This document shows, one piece after another, positions 10,940 through 22,050 of a DNA stretch of 64,000 nucleotides. Numbering within the stretch: position 1 is the first letter of the stretch; each line of letters starts with the position of its first letter. The notes below the pieces were generated by a model. It was not told where the DNA came from and made no database searches. It saw only the letters and a program-made list of their open reading frames with translations. The DNA is from Anthoceros angustus (lineage: Eukaryota; Streptophyta; Anthocerotopsida; Anthocerotales; Anthocerotaceae). Made by a program: the position numbers and the translations under genes. The stretch lies in NCBI GenBank assembly GCA_010909165.1, contig MU008158.1:556581-620580 (forward strand), read 5' to 3'.

Positions 10940-13900
10940 ATGGCTTTAACGTCTGAAACTGTGACCAAGCTATGTCATCAAGGCCATGTGAAGCAGGCTG
11001 TTGAGGCTTTGGGAGTTCTGGTGGAGACAGACTGTTGTGTTTCCAGGTCTCTCTTTTATGCTGTTGTGAAGGAATGTGTGGTGAAGAAGAATGTTGTTTT
11101 GGGTCGCCGTGTCCATGCTTTCACAGTGAGGAAGGGTTATGGGGCGGACACGTTCCTGTGCAACCACATCCTGCGGATGTATGCTTCCCATGGCAGGTTG
11201 CAAGAGGCGATGGATGTGTTCACCGTGGTTGCCGAACCAGATGCCTTCATGTGGTCTTCCATAATCTCTGCGCATGTGAAACACGGACGAGACAAGGAGG
11301 CCCTACAACTGTATCGTCTGATGCGCGGGTCGAGTGTGAAGCCGGATGGACATGTGTTTGTGGCAGCGCTTCAGGCTTGTGCAAGGGTAGCAGACTTGAG
11401 AACTGGGCAGGACCTGCATGCAGATGTGCTGGCTAGTGGCGTTGAGCCTGATGTATTTGTATGTAGTTGCTTGGTGCACATGTATGCAAAGTGCGGGAGC
11501 TTAGACGACGCTCAGAGCGTGTTTGATGGACTTGGTGAGAAGAATGTAGTGACATGGACTGCACTCATTGCAGGATATTCCCAGCAGGGCATGGGCCAGC
11601 AAGCGCTTGCTCTCTACAGGGTAATGCAAGCCGAAGGGATAGATGTACCGAATTCAGTCACATTTGTGTGCCTCCTGCAGGCCTGCGCGAGTGTGGGCAC
11701 ATCGGCTTTGGAGCTGGGGAAGCAGCTTCATGCAGAACTTCGTGAACGAGGACATCTTTCGGATATGATTGTTGCCAACAGTTTGGTGAACATGTATGCA
11801 AAGTGCGGCAGCTTGAAAGATGCTCAGAGATTGTTTGATGGGCTTGATAAAAGAGACGTGGCTACGTGGAATGCCATGATGGCTGGATATTCCCAGCAGG
11901 GCATGGGGCAGGAGACACTTAGTCTTTACAGTGCTATGCAAGAAGAAGGCATGGTTGCCCCCGATCCTGTGACATTTGTGTGCCTTCTGCAGGCCTGTGC
12001 AAGTGTGGGCACCTCAGCTTTGGAGATAGGGAACGAGATCTATGCACAGGTTAGAGAACGAGGATATGAAGCTGATGTTTTTGTGACCAGCAGTTTGGTG
12101 AACATGTATGCAAAATGTGGCAGCTTGGAAGTTGCTCAAAGACTGTTTGATGGACTCGGTCAAAAAAATGTGGTTACCTGGAATGCATTGATGGCAGGAT
12201 ACTCCCAGCAAGGCATGGGAAAAGAAGCGCTTCATCTCTACAGTGCTATGCGAGAAGAGGGCTTGGCTGTGCCTGATTCTGTGACATTTGCGTGTGTCCT
12301 GCAAGCATGTGCAAGGTGTGGCAATTTGGAAGACGCTCGGACAGTCTTTAACGGACTTTGTAGAAAAGATGTGGTGATGTGGAATGCCATGATAGCAGGA
12401 TATTCCCAGCAGGGCATGGGTCAGGAGGCCCTTCTTATTTACAGTGCTATGCAAGCAGAAGGCGTGGCTGTACCTGATTCCATGACATTTGTGTTCCTGC
12501 TGCAGGCCTGTGCAGGTATTGGCACCCCAGCTTTGGAGATGGGGAGGGAGCTTCACGCTCAAATTAGAGGATACGGGCATCAAGCTGATGTATTTGTTGC
12601 CAGTAGTTTGGTGAATATGTATGCAAAGTGTGGCAGCTTAAGAGATGCTCAAAGAGTGTTTGACAGACTTGGTAGAAAAGATGTGGTCACGTGGAATGCC
12701 ATGATGGGAGGATATTCCCAGCAGGGCTTGGGGGAGGAAGCCCTTTGTCTTTACAATGTCATGGAAGAAGACGGCGTGACTGCACCTGACTCTGTGACGT
12801 TTGTGTGCCTCCTGCAGGCATGCGCAAGTGTGGGCACAGCAGCTCTGGAGAAGGGGATGCAGCTTCATGCGCAAATCAGGGAACGAGGACATGAAGCTGA
12901 TGCGTTTGTCGGCACCAGTCTGGTAAACATGTATGCAAAGTGTGGCCGCTTGGAAGATGCTCAGCGAGTGTTTGGCATACTACGTCACAAAGACGTGGTG
13001 ACGTGGACTACCATGATAGCAGGATATTCTCAGCAGGGCATGGGGCAGGAAGCCCTTCGTCTTTACTCTGCTATGCAAAAAGAATGTTTTGCTGTACCAG
13101 ACTCCATGACATTCGTTTGCCTCTTGCAGGCTTGTGCAAATGTGGCAGCACTGCATCTGGGTAGGCAGTTACATGCACAGATTAAGGAACAAGGGCTTCA
13201 AGGTGAAGTGTATGTAGCCGCCAGTTTGATAAACATGTACAGCAAGTCTGGGAGCCTTCTTGACGCTCAGGAGGTTTTTGATGCAATGTCGCACAGAGAT
13301 GTTGCCTCCTGGAGTGCACTGATTGCAGGTTACGCCTGTCTAGGAGACAGTGAATCGGTCTTCAACTTGGTGCAGAGAATGGAAGAGGATGGCATACAGC
13401 CAGACAGCATCACTTTCCTTAGTGTATTAACTGTATGCAGTCATGCCAATCTAGTCGATGAAGGCAGAGAGTATTTTGAAGCCATGAGCAAACTCTACAA
13501 AATCCCTCCCACGCTGGAGCACTACACATGCATGCTAGATCTCCTGGGCCGTGCAGGCCGTCTCCATGAGGCACTAGCTTTGGTAAGCACAATGCCTTTA
13601 CTGCCTAATGCAGCAGTTTGGCACACTCTGTTGGGTGCTTGCCAAAAGTGGAGAAATGTAGAGGTTGGACGCCATGCCTTCGACCAAGCAGTGAAGCTAG
13701 ACAAGAAAGATGCTGCAGCATATGTGTTGATGTCGAACATTTACAGAGGTGTGCAGCTGTGGGATCAGGCACAGGAAATGCACGCAAGGAGAAAGGATTT
13801 TAGGGCGTGGAAGCAGCCTGGTCAGAGCTGGTGGACAGACATGGACGGGCTGGTGCATAGCTTTTTGGTTGGGGATGATAAAGCATCCCCAGAGTCACGC

Positions 13901-13957
13901 AAGGCTGACGCAAGTAGTGAACAAAATGACGAAAGGAGCCAAGCCGGCGTGAAGTAG
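10940..13957 (+). CDS. PLS-class PPR protein, E-type without DYW, truncated leader (PPR-3)
   Basis: Intronless, 1005 codons, beginning MALTSETVTKLC directly at the PPR body. In this frame a TAG lies ten codons upstream, so 10940 is the only possible ATG. About seven triads follow, with recurrent YAKCGSL and WNAMMAGYSQQG signatures. One triad is shortened: near 12300 an L motif passes directly into the middle of an S motif (LQACARCGNLEDA). The end has the E region (KKDAAAYVLMSNIY), E+ (QSWWTDMDGLVHSF) and a 29-residue polar tail; no DYW domain. Without a leader the protein lacks an obvious targeting peptide, unlike PPR-1 and PPR-4. Function by family: organelle RNA binding and editing. Confidence 0.9.
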   Translation: MALTSETVTKLCHQGHVKQAVEALGVLVETDCCVSRSLFYAVVKECVVKKNVVLGRRVHAFTVRKGYGADTFLCNHILRMYASHGRLQEAMDVFTVVAEPDAFMWSSIISAHVKHGRDKEALQLYRLMRGSSVKPDGHVFVAALQACARVADLRTGQDLHADVLASGVEPDVFVCSCLVHMYAKCGSLDDAQSVFDGLGEKNVVTWTALIAGYSQQGMGQQALALYRVMQAEGIDVPNSVTFVCLLQACASVGTSALELGKQLHAELRERGHLSDMIVANSLVNMYAKCGSLKDAQRLFDGLDKRDVATWNAMMAGYSQQGMGQETLSLYSAMQEEGMVAPDPVTFVCLLQACASVGTSALEIGNEIYAQVRERGYEADVFVTSSLVNMYAKCGSLEVAQRLFDGLGQKNVVTWNALMAGYSQQGMGKEALHLYSAMREEGLAVPDSVTFACVLQACARCGNLEDARTVFNGLCRKDVVMWNAMIAGYSQQGMGQEALLIYSAMQAEGVAVPDSMTFVFLLQACAGIGTPALEMGRELHAQIRGYGHQADVFVASSLVNMYAKCGSLRDAQRVFDRLGRKDVVTWNAMMGGYSQQGLGEEALCLYNVMEEDGVTAPDSVTFVCLLQACASVGTAALEKGMQLHAQIRERGHEADAFVGTSLVNMYAKCGRLEDAQRVFGILRHKDVVTWTTMIAGYSQQGMGQEALRLYSAMQKECFAVPDSMTFVCLLQACANVAALHLGRQLHAQIKEQGLQGEVYVAASLINMYSKSGSLLDAQEVFDAMSHRDVASWSALIAGYACLGDSESVFNLVQRMEEDGIQPDSITFLSVLTVCSHANLVDEGREYFEAMSKLYKIPPTLEHYTCMLDLLGRAGRLHEALALVSTMPLLPNAAVWHTLLGACQKWRNVEVGRHAFDQAVKLDKKDAAAYVLMSNIYRGVQLWDQAQEMHARRKDFRAWKQPGQSWWTDMDGLVHSFLVGDDKASPESRKADASSEQNDERSQAGVK

Positions 13958-14224
13958 TCGGTGATAAAGAGCACCTCTGGAACTCCTTGCCCCCAAAGTC
14001 GGGCAAAGTTCTCTGTAACAAGAGTATATAAGAATGTCTCTACAATATGGAACTAACAGGTCTGAAGAATGATCAATTTTTCTAACAAAAAGGGATTATT
14101 CTGATGGTCGTCAGAAGTGACCTAACCATAGGTCAACGATGGCGTGAACTAGAGGGACATCGTTGAAATGAGGGATATGATGATAAGAGTGACACTGGCA
14201 AGGTCAAAACTGTAACCGCCAGGG

Positions 14225-16551
14225 CTATGACAACATTCCTCCGGCAGCAGCTTCTCCAATCCGGACAATCAGAGCCCCTAAGGCCCAGTCAAGCGAAACT
14301 TGTCCAACGTGGTTAGTAAACTGGATACTGCATAAACAGCAAAACAAGCATAAGCTCAGTAAGAGTGTCGGCAGCTGATTCGTCTTCGGAATCTTGCCAA
14401 ATTTTACGCAGCACTGGTGGTAGAGAAGTTCACGAACCTTTCATCTTGAAAACCAATGTCGAGACTATCGTGCAGTAGTGCTACTATGTATGACGTGGAG
14501 AAGCAATATTTTAGGAGGTCCTCAGTTCTCACCCCAGGGTGCTCTTGCTGGAGAGCACCCCACTCTGTTTCGCAGTAGTGCTCTCCAGCATTCCTGATCT
14601 GTGACAGTGTCGCATTTGCTGGCAACCCAAAGAACTGATCACAGGCAGACGAGAACAGAAAACAATAAGCAACTGTATCAACCTTGTGAGGGCAAAATGG
14701 CCCACACCTAAAGATACAACTGCCAGTGTGCATGTGACAATGATAGCGTACCTGTGACGTGTAAAAGAAATTCTCAGTTCCAAAAAAGTTCCCACGAAGC
14801 TTGGGAATAAAATGGGAGCTGATAGCACATTTCTTGTATTGGCAGGTATCTGGCAATGAGTTCCCATGTCAAAACCAGACGACCTGCTTTCATCCATAGA
14901 ACAGAAAGGTGTCGAAAAAATGGACCCACGACAAACCTTTGCCTTGCTCTAGGAGATAAAGAGCTGCTTTACGGCACTGGGCAAAATCCCCGGATGAAAC
15001 GATGGTCGAAGGTGGCAACTGATCCGTGGGTATAATTGAGGCCTCCTCTGCCGCAGCCTCTGGAGTTCGATGGTAACCCTTGGGAGTACAGGGGTCCCAT
15101 ACGCGCCCAGTTTCTGCAGCAGGCGAAGCTGCACATGAGTTCCAGCAATGTGTGTTAGTAACTAGATCGCCAAGTTCAAAACAAGGCTACGAACTTCGTT
15201 GGATCAGTAGCAATGGACACAAGTACAGGTCAGATTGCTTCAGCCGGAGTCCTGAACGTACATGCTCTAACAGCACCAGAGTAGAGTAGGTGAAAGAGTT
15301 CCTTCCATGCTGCTTCCTGCAGGGACGGCAAGCACACAATCAATACAACACATTCCTTTGACAAAACCGCAGTAAGCCACTTCTGTAACACAAGACATTG
15401 TTTCACCTGTCCCAACCGCAGAAAGCTATGTATGTACAGCGAATACGTTACACCTCCCAGCTCCACCTTCTCCAGATACTCCTTAGGAGGCGGTGAATCT
15501 GGCACAAATGTCACCTGCGAAGATATCAAACTTAGTTTCCGCCAAAGTCATGGTGAAACTACGCAAAAGGATGCAAATTCCAAAAGCATTGTGCTACCTG
15601 AGCTGATGCTCCCCCCAGCTCAACAATCCCAACAGTGTCACGGGGATCATTCCCAAGCTTATCCAGTGCATAGTTGGCAGCGACCCAGGCGAATTTCCCC
15701 TCATCACTGCCTGAGTAAATGAAGAGCAAGTGTTACAATCTCCGTTGCTTTGACAAAACCTGGCTCCCTGGCAGCTTCTAATCGTTCACTCCGTCAGCCC
15801 ATTTTTCATCCAAGCAGGGAAGGGAAGGGAAGGAGAGGGGAGGTGGACCTGATATGACGGATGCCCAGTGATCTTCAAAGAAAAATGCTGAGCCTCTCAG
15901 AATTGCCCTACAAGAGTCTAATATCCTTTCTCTGATAGGCTCCTCCACTAAGCGCAGCCCAGCTGTGGCCATCAAGTACAGCCTGGTCCGTTGCCACTCC
16001 TTGGCTGGGATGTTGTCCTGAGCGAATTCCATGAGTTCCATCAGCGACGGGCCGGCACCCTCCGGCTCCCCCGCAAACGAGGACAATCCTGGAGTCACCT
16101 TCTTGGACACATCCGATTCAACCCGAGGGATTTTCCCATCGAACACGAACTTGAACACATGAAGCCTGGATCCGCTGCTACCTGCATCAATCACTATCCC
16201 GTACCCCGGAGTGCCTGCCTTCTGAATTCCAGGCCCTCTTGACAGGGAAAACGCGAACAAAGTGACAGAGCAGAATGCGAGGACTGCAACCAGAGTCCAA
16301 ATGTTCCGTTGACAAGCTCCGCGCCAGATGCCACCCGCCACATGCCCCGAGTAGTGGACACGAGGAGTCAGCTGCGTCGTCTTGTGAGGAGCCGGGAACG
16401 CGGAAATGCCTCTGGACAGCAGCTTTGAGGCAGACTCCATTTTGTGAGGAGGGGTACCGGGATCTTCCGAGGCGGCCAAAGATAAGTTGGAACTGGCGCT
16501 TGCAGAGCGGCGCATGAAGCTGCCTATGACCGCGGGTTCATAGCCGCTCAT
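14225..16551 (-). CDS. Apyrase (GDA1/CD39 NTPase), 8 exons, lacks the C-terminal membrane segment
   Basis: Exons: 16551-15849, 15710-15598, 15514-15407, 15316-15262, 15128-14937, 14849-14752, 14634-14438, 14327-14225; 522 residues, all junctions GT-AG and in phase. ATG 16551 (MSGYEPAVIGSFMRRSA) is preferred to an ATG six codons upstream because it aligns with the plus-strand paralogue at 34525. An N-terminal membrane segment lies at about residues 90-110 (WTLVAVLAFCSVTLFAF). Apyrase conserved regions are visible: DAGSSGSR (ACR1), KKVTPGLSSF, ATAGLR and ELGGASAQ (ACR4). Apyrases hydrolyse nucleoside tri- and diphosphates, and membrane-anchored plant types act in endomembranes or outside the cell. 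Exon 8 reads SIQFTNHVGQVSLDWALG and stops soon after GGMLS, about 55 residues earlier than the paralogue, so the C-terminal anchor is absent. Confidence 0.9.
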
Positions 16552-17617
16552 GCTTCCTTCCTGCCTCATCTACCATGCCTTTTCCTTGATCTTGTGCATC
16601 GGGACTGTGGGGTAGGTCACGTCCTCGGGACATATCCCATTCCCGTACTCTGAGTGCCTCGCTTCTGGATGAATCCAAATATAGGACTGGCCCTTTGCCA
16701 AAAGAGATTTCGCAGAGGCTTCAGCGGAGGAAAGGATGTACCATCTCCTAGCTCCCTCGGAACAAAATCTGCGACTGCTCTGTTGCCAACGGAAAGCGCC
16801 AGCCGCCAGAGATCGCACACGGGATTCCTGAGTGGCGAGGCCTCGACGGAATGCGAGGCAGTAAACAGCAAGGACTGTCGGGCAGAGTAGAGAGAGCGGC
16901 GGCATTGGGTTCAGCGGCCAGCCTAAAGCTGCCGTCACATTCCCCCTGAATCGTCGTATCACGCCAAAAACGGGTTCTCTGCGGCAACACTTAATCCACC
17001 CACGCGACATGTAGGTCTTTCATACCGGGTTTGGCAAGTCCTAGACCTGGTGCTTCAGTCTAGCATAACCGCGTGCCGCGGACAGAGAAGGGAAGTTCTT
17101 GAGCGGGTGCCAGAGCGAGGCTGCGCCGATCAGCCCATGGTGAACACATGGGCCAGCTTCAAGTTCGAGTCCCGTCCAAGTCCAATGCGGAGAACGTGCC
17201 TGCGGACTTTGGTCAAGCTTTTCAAAGACAGTAACAATTAATAGCTCATAGCTCTTCATATGACAAAAACCGTGTTCGTGGATTCAGATTTTGACAAACT
17301 GAAGATAGAGTTTCCTGATTGATGAGTTATTGAGGTGTCTTTAACGTTTCTTTTAGAACGATTGCTTTTACCCTGAGGCATTGCTTTTAGTAACTACAAC
17401 CCTGCTGCACATGCACCCTGACAGGGATTCGTTTGGACTGAAGACGTGGCGCTGAAACTCGTTTGGAGGTCCATGGCGGAAGCTGCTTGTTGGGGGAGCT
17501 GGCCTGCTGGTGCTGCCTTTCGGAGACAGGTATCGGACTCTAGCTAGTCTGAGTTTTGGATGTACAAAAGCAGACATGATTGTGTAAATTATGCGCCAAG
17601 GATGATGCTGGCCGGGG
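16552..17617. other. Spacer: upstream region of apyrase and 3' flank of BCD1
   Basis: A minus-strand reading frame (17010-16570, 146 codons) ends one codon before the longer apyrase ATG. It shows no domain I know and is probably 5' UTR. The rest is AT-richer and should hold the BCD1 3' end. No other gene is supported. Confidence 0.5.
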
Positions 17618-18956
17618 TCACGTAAGCTCACCCTCCTCAAGCTCTTCACCCTCCTCAATCTCTTCCTCCCGGAAGACCTTGATTTTCTCACAATCTTGTG
17701 TTTCTGGCAATGGAGGCTGAAAAGCTTCCGCAATGATTTGGGTAGGACGAACTTGAGGTTGACCGTCCACAAGAGGGAACCTGGAAGTTCCCTCAGGTAA
17801 AGCTACATAGATCACTGGATACTCGATGATGCATTTGTACGCCAGCTGGGCTCCAATAGGGTCTGACGACTGCAACTCGTAGTAGAGCTGCTTCTCTGCC
17901 TGCAGAGGAGATGAAACGGGTGAGTTCAATGAGGCAAGAAGCAAATGACCTCAGCTCCCTTTGGAAGAATACGCACTGAGCAAGGTTCCTTTCGAATGAA
18001 GAACTTCAACTCGTCCACGGGCACACTTAGGTAAGCCCTCAACTTCCGAGCTGGCACCACACAGGTGCCTCCTTGAGGTGCTAATTGCTTCTCTACCGCG
18101 GTCCTCAGCAATATGTTCTCATCTACTCTGCAAACATGTGACACACGAACGGGCTCTCAACAAGCCTGAACTCCGAGTCTCCGAGCATCAGTTCCTTCAA
18201 CATGTAAGGAGGAAAACCTACCCTGCGTCTGCTACTCGTACATCAGTTGAATCGAATACCCACTCTACCCTCCAATTGATTCTTTTGAACCTGCAAACGC
18301 TCATCGGAACCGAAATTAGGGCAAACGATCGTTTTCCAGCGCAAGCAACCCAAACCTCCATGAAGCGGAAAGGGACAACCTACTTCCTGCAATAGCGACT
18401 GGAGTTGTCCACTCTTCTCGACATCCCATGAGCAAGAAACAGCAGTGTGATGTTGCGGTTTTTGGCCTGTTGCTGCAGTGCCACCTGGACGGGAGTCATG
18501 TGATACTTCAAGCCTCCAAACGGTGCCCTCATCCGCCTAGCGGCATCGGTTAGCCTCACAGCCTCCTCCAAAAAGTGGTAATCTGAAACCAAAACAAAGC
18601 TTGAGAAATTCGAAGAATGTTCCCTGCTGCGAAGGCCACCGAGCTGAGGAATCCGCAACTCGACATCACACGCTCACAGAAAGGGGCCTGCCTAGCAACA
18701 GGTGAGCATCAACCTCTTACAGGTAAGGGAGAAAACCTGAATGGAGCCAATTATCGTCGAATTCCGAGAGGGGCACGAACGCCGTCCGGTCGCGCTTCCC
18801 CGTGCAGGAAGTGCGTCTCTTGTGAGAACTCACGCACTCCAGCCCGCAGGACCGCAACCCGCATCCTGGACACCGGTACTTGGCCGCATTACGCCTGCAC
18901 TCCCCACAGACTGCGTCGCCACGCGGCGACGCAGAAGCCTCCTCGTCCGCCGCCAT
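17618..18956 (-). CDS. BCD1: HIT zinc-finger box C/D snoRNP assembly protein, BCD1/ZNHIT6-like
   Basis: Five exons: 18956-18737, 18582-18384, 18290-18222, 18127-17950, 17899-17618; 315 residues, phases consistent. The N-terminus is a zf-HIT finger: CGECRRNAAKYRCPGC followed by SCGLECVSSHK, supplying the paired Cys and His ligands. Then come DYHFLEEAVRL, the block INWRVEWVFDSTDV and VDENILL, LKFFIRKEP, and IIEYPVIYVALP, all in the order seen in BCD1/Hit1 family proteins. A highly acidic tail (EEEIEEGEELEEGEL) ends the protein. BCD1 is needed for early box C/D snoRNP assembly in the nucleus (established in yeast and human). The small third exon (69 nt) was found only by matching the expected W-x-x-E-W block. 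ATG 18956 is the first in frame. Confidence 0.9.
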
Positions 18957-19374
18957 CCGGAGCAACACAGACGGCGGGTAAATACATTGCCTGTGGGTGC
19001 GACGGTGCGACTTAACACGTATATGTAGATCGCCTGTCTATATATATTCTGGATGCCTAACGTAGGACTTCTCTAATAGGCAATCGCTCTCCCAAATTGT
19101 AAAAGTCCGCGAAAGTGATAATTTGGTAGGAAAGTATCGTGACTTGAGCCCATCGCCCATCGAGCAAAAGGACATCACACGAGACCCCTAGGGTGGTAGT
19201 AGTAAGAGGGAGCATCTAAAGTTTCCCATGGTTTTTATTAGGAAGAATGAAAGGCCTACATATTATAGAGGTTGGAGAGGAAGCATCACTTCTATGGTGG
19301 CCGTCCTATCTTTAAATGCACCTTGGAGGGCAATGGACATCCGCTGCCAAAAAGAATGTCGCGACTCATGAGAG

Positions 19375-19441
19375 AGGTAGCCCTGCATCATGTCAACAAC
19401 CCTAATAGGTAGCCCTGCATCATGTCAACAACCCTAATAGG
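19375..19441. repeat. 32-bp direct duplication, 2 copies
   Basis: Two adjacent identical copies start at 19375 and 19407 with core AGGTAGCCCTGCATCATG. It is a simple tandem duplication. Confidence 0.9.
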
Positions 19442-19698
19442 CTTTAACGAAGGACTTGATAAGTTTAGCAAAGTCCTAAGTCAATACCCCGTACGTTTCC
19501 AAGGCAAGCGAGATGAATTGGTGGCCTACTTGCATCCTCTTTCCTTCTTAGTCTTGGCTGTCATCCAACCTGGATGATTAGTAATGACATGTGTACAAGT
19601 GGCGTCTCGTGTAGGGTCAGTGACCACCATGTCTGCCACTGTGACTTGGTCACCTTGAACAAGGTACAAGTCAGCCCTAACCGTCTAACCTGTGCAAA

Positions 19699-21096
19699 GA
19701 GTGTACCAAATTATGCTCCCTTCATGTCGTATAATCACTTTCGCGGGCCATTGCAAACATGACGTCCAGAAATTAATGTTATCATGGGTGGCAATGCAAT
19801 GACCCCCATTGGAACAACGAGCAAGATATATCCCACGTGCATCAAGGCAGAGCTGCATTCACAAGAAGGAAAGGGGGAAGCCATTGGTTGCACCAAGCCC
19901 ATACACAATCACATCTCAGTTGTGGAAGTTGTTAGTGCAATGTGGAACCCTTAGGTACATGGACGAGCCAGTAGCCAAGAACCCACACCCTTCCCATGAC
20001 ATGAGCGAAGACGGGCTCTTGTGGACCTTGAGATGGAGATGTCTAGAAGGATGGACTTCAAAATTCCTTGCCATCAATCCACCGGTTTCAAGTCATGTTG
20101 CTGTTCCGCCCTATCTCGGATCATTTGACGTTGAGATAATCAGCGAGCTAATCAGCCAACACATTGCCCTGGCTTTCATGCTTTTGGCTACTTTGCGAAA
20201 TATTGTAGCGGACACTCCAAACATTGCTGCCAAAGTTATAAATGCCATAGTCACACAATGCTTCACTTCCTATATGAAATTCCAGAATACGTCCTGATTT
20301 ACCATTTGTGCAATTTTTTCTTGTGGTGAATGTTGAATAAATTCTAATGGGAGACTAAGATGCGTGAGCTTTGGCCTCTGCTTGATAGGGAATCTGGGGC
20401 GTTCATGTTTACTCATCCAGATCCAGATCCTAGAGCATCGTGGCCAAGCCATCACTATCATGTGTGCAAGTAATTAATTAATTATAGTAATTAGGAAATA
20501 AGTGATAATTAGGTATTTTCGGGAATTAAGAAATGGATAACTCCATGGAATGTATGAGAGCCCAACCTGAAATAGGTTGACTGCGAAGATGGTGGGAGAA
20601 AGCAGTGAACATGATCTGGTGGCCGCAAGTAGGCGCAAGATGGTGATTGCGAGAACGGCGAGATACCGGCAGCCAAGTCTAGGAACAAAACCATACTCAT
20701 TGCAAGATTGAGTAGCTGTAAGCTTGTATCTTCTGATAAAAAATCTAATGTGTGTGTGTTTGCGAGATAATACAATCGTGTGCAGATTGAAGAGTTTGGC
20801 TATAGCTCGAAGTGGGTTGAGGTTGAAGTGTGGAAATGACTGTACTTTGTGGTGTGTGTGAATGCGTGGGAGGGGGCGAAAATCTTATTGTACATGCAGC
20901 CTGCGTAGAACGCATTGTTGTGCATGTATGTATGTGCATATATACAAGCCACAATGACTTGCCAATTGCCTCGCTGGAATCACGAAGAGAGCATAATTTG
21001 GTACACTCCCAATTGCCAATTGCCTCGCTGGAATCAGCTCAAACTTTTTATGGTGCCCGAGATTCAGGGGTAAGGGAGCATAATTTGGTACACTCC
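19699..21096. repeat. Inverted repeat ends, possible non-autonomous DNA transposon
   Basis: The 23 bp at 19699-19721 (GAGTGTACCAAATTATGC then TCCCT) are the reverse complement of 21074-21096, and a copy lacking the last base or two also lies at 20989-21009. The ends enclose ~1.35 kb without a clear gene. This looks like terminal inverted repeats of a small element, but no clean target-site duplication was verified. Confidence 0.45.
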
Positions 21097-21163
21097 CAAT
21101 TGCCAATTGCCTCGCTGGAATCAGCTCAAACTTTTTATGGTGCCCGAGATTCAGGGGTAATTA
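20991..21163. repeat. 87-bp tandem repeat, 2 copies
   Basis: Copies start at 20991 and 21078 with GCATAATTTGGTACACTCCC and end with GATTCAGGGGTAA. A partial third piece, CCAATTGCCTCGCTGGAATC, lies just upstream at about 20962. The copies are near-identical, so the duplication is recent. Confidence 0.92.
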
Positions 21164-21701
21164 ACTGCAACTGATCGTGGATGGGCAAATGAAATACATT
21201 GCATGTGAAATCAACAGGAGTTCAGAACAAAGACCAGCAAGTAGCTAGCCAAGATGTGGCGACCACCATCTTTGGAAGTCACCAAAAAAGCCTGTAAAAG
21301 AACACACTGTATGTATAGAGCATGAGTTCATCCATGTTAGTCAGAACATTATACCATAAATACCATCATCCAAAGCAAGTGTGGAGTGTGCACAATCATG
21401 CTGTTTAAGAAACATGAAACACACACCATGACCTACAAACCTCATGACTGTGATGAGACAAAAACTCAGCAGCAAGGAAACTCCAGGAACTATCATGAGG
21501 ATGCAGATCCCAAGAACTAGATGTTGCAAAGAGAAAGCATCACAGACACGAGGCTTTTTATTGGCTGCAATATGGCGGGAAGGTAAGTTAATAGCCGCCC
21601 AATATCTAAGAACCCGTCAGTATCATCAAAAATTGAAAACAAAAAATTGAAGCCACGCAATGGCTAGCTACTGGTTGGCAGGCAACAAAGTGTAAGTGAT
21701 G

Positions 21702-21710
21702 CTATGTATG

Positions 21711-21744
<34 letters not shown>

Positions 21745-21850
21745 TGTATGTATGTATGTATGTATGTATGTATGTATGTATGTATGTATGTATGCATGTA
21801 TGTATGTATGTATGTATGTATGTATGTATGTATGTATGTATGTATGTATA
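21702..21850. repeat. (TATG)n microsatellite
   Basis: About 36 TATG units, interrupted by a TATA variant near 21712 and one TGCA variant near 21794. Any reading frame through it is low-complexity Met-Tyr-Val-Cys and is not a gene. Confidence 0.97.
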
Positions 21851-22050
21851 TCATGGTGTGAAAAAACCTGATGAATTAATTAAGCGTGTATGCACGACAC
21901 ACCTCCGCACAGTACGACAGGCGGATCTTGAAGACTACGAGTTTGATTTGGTTTCTTGCTTCTTTCGATGTTAAAAAGGGTGTTCTTAAGGTAGTTTAAC
22001 CTTATGTTAATCATGTCATTCTTCTTGTCGTGTCGTATCTAGTGTTGTGA

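Larger units (their letters stand above)
18957..21701. other. Gene-poor stretch with repeats
   Basis: No gene is supported. A 163-codon plus-strand frame at 19809-20297 has no recognisable motif. The stretch contains a 32-bp duplication at 19375, an inverted repeat pair (19699-19721 and 21074-21096) and an 87-bp direct repeat, and may be transposon-derived. Confidence 0.5.

Noticed and set aside
16570-17010. 146-codon minus-strand frame just upstream of the apyrase start
   Set aside because: No domain, not matched in front of the paralogous apyrase, and ends at the apyrase start; treated as 5' UTR.
21696-21974. 92-codon frame through the TATG microsatellite
   Set aside because: Low-complexity translation of a tetranucleotide repeat, not a gene.
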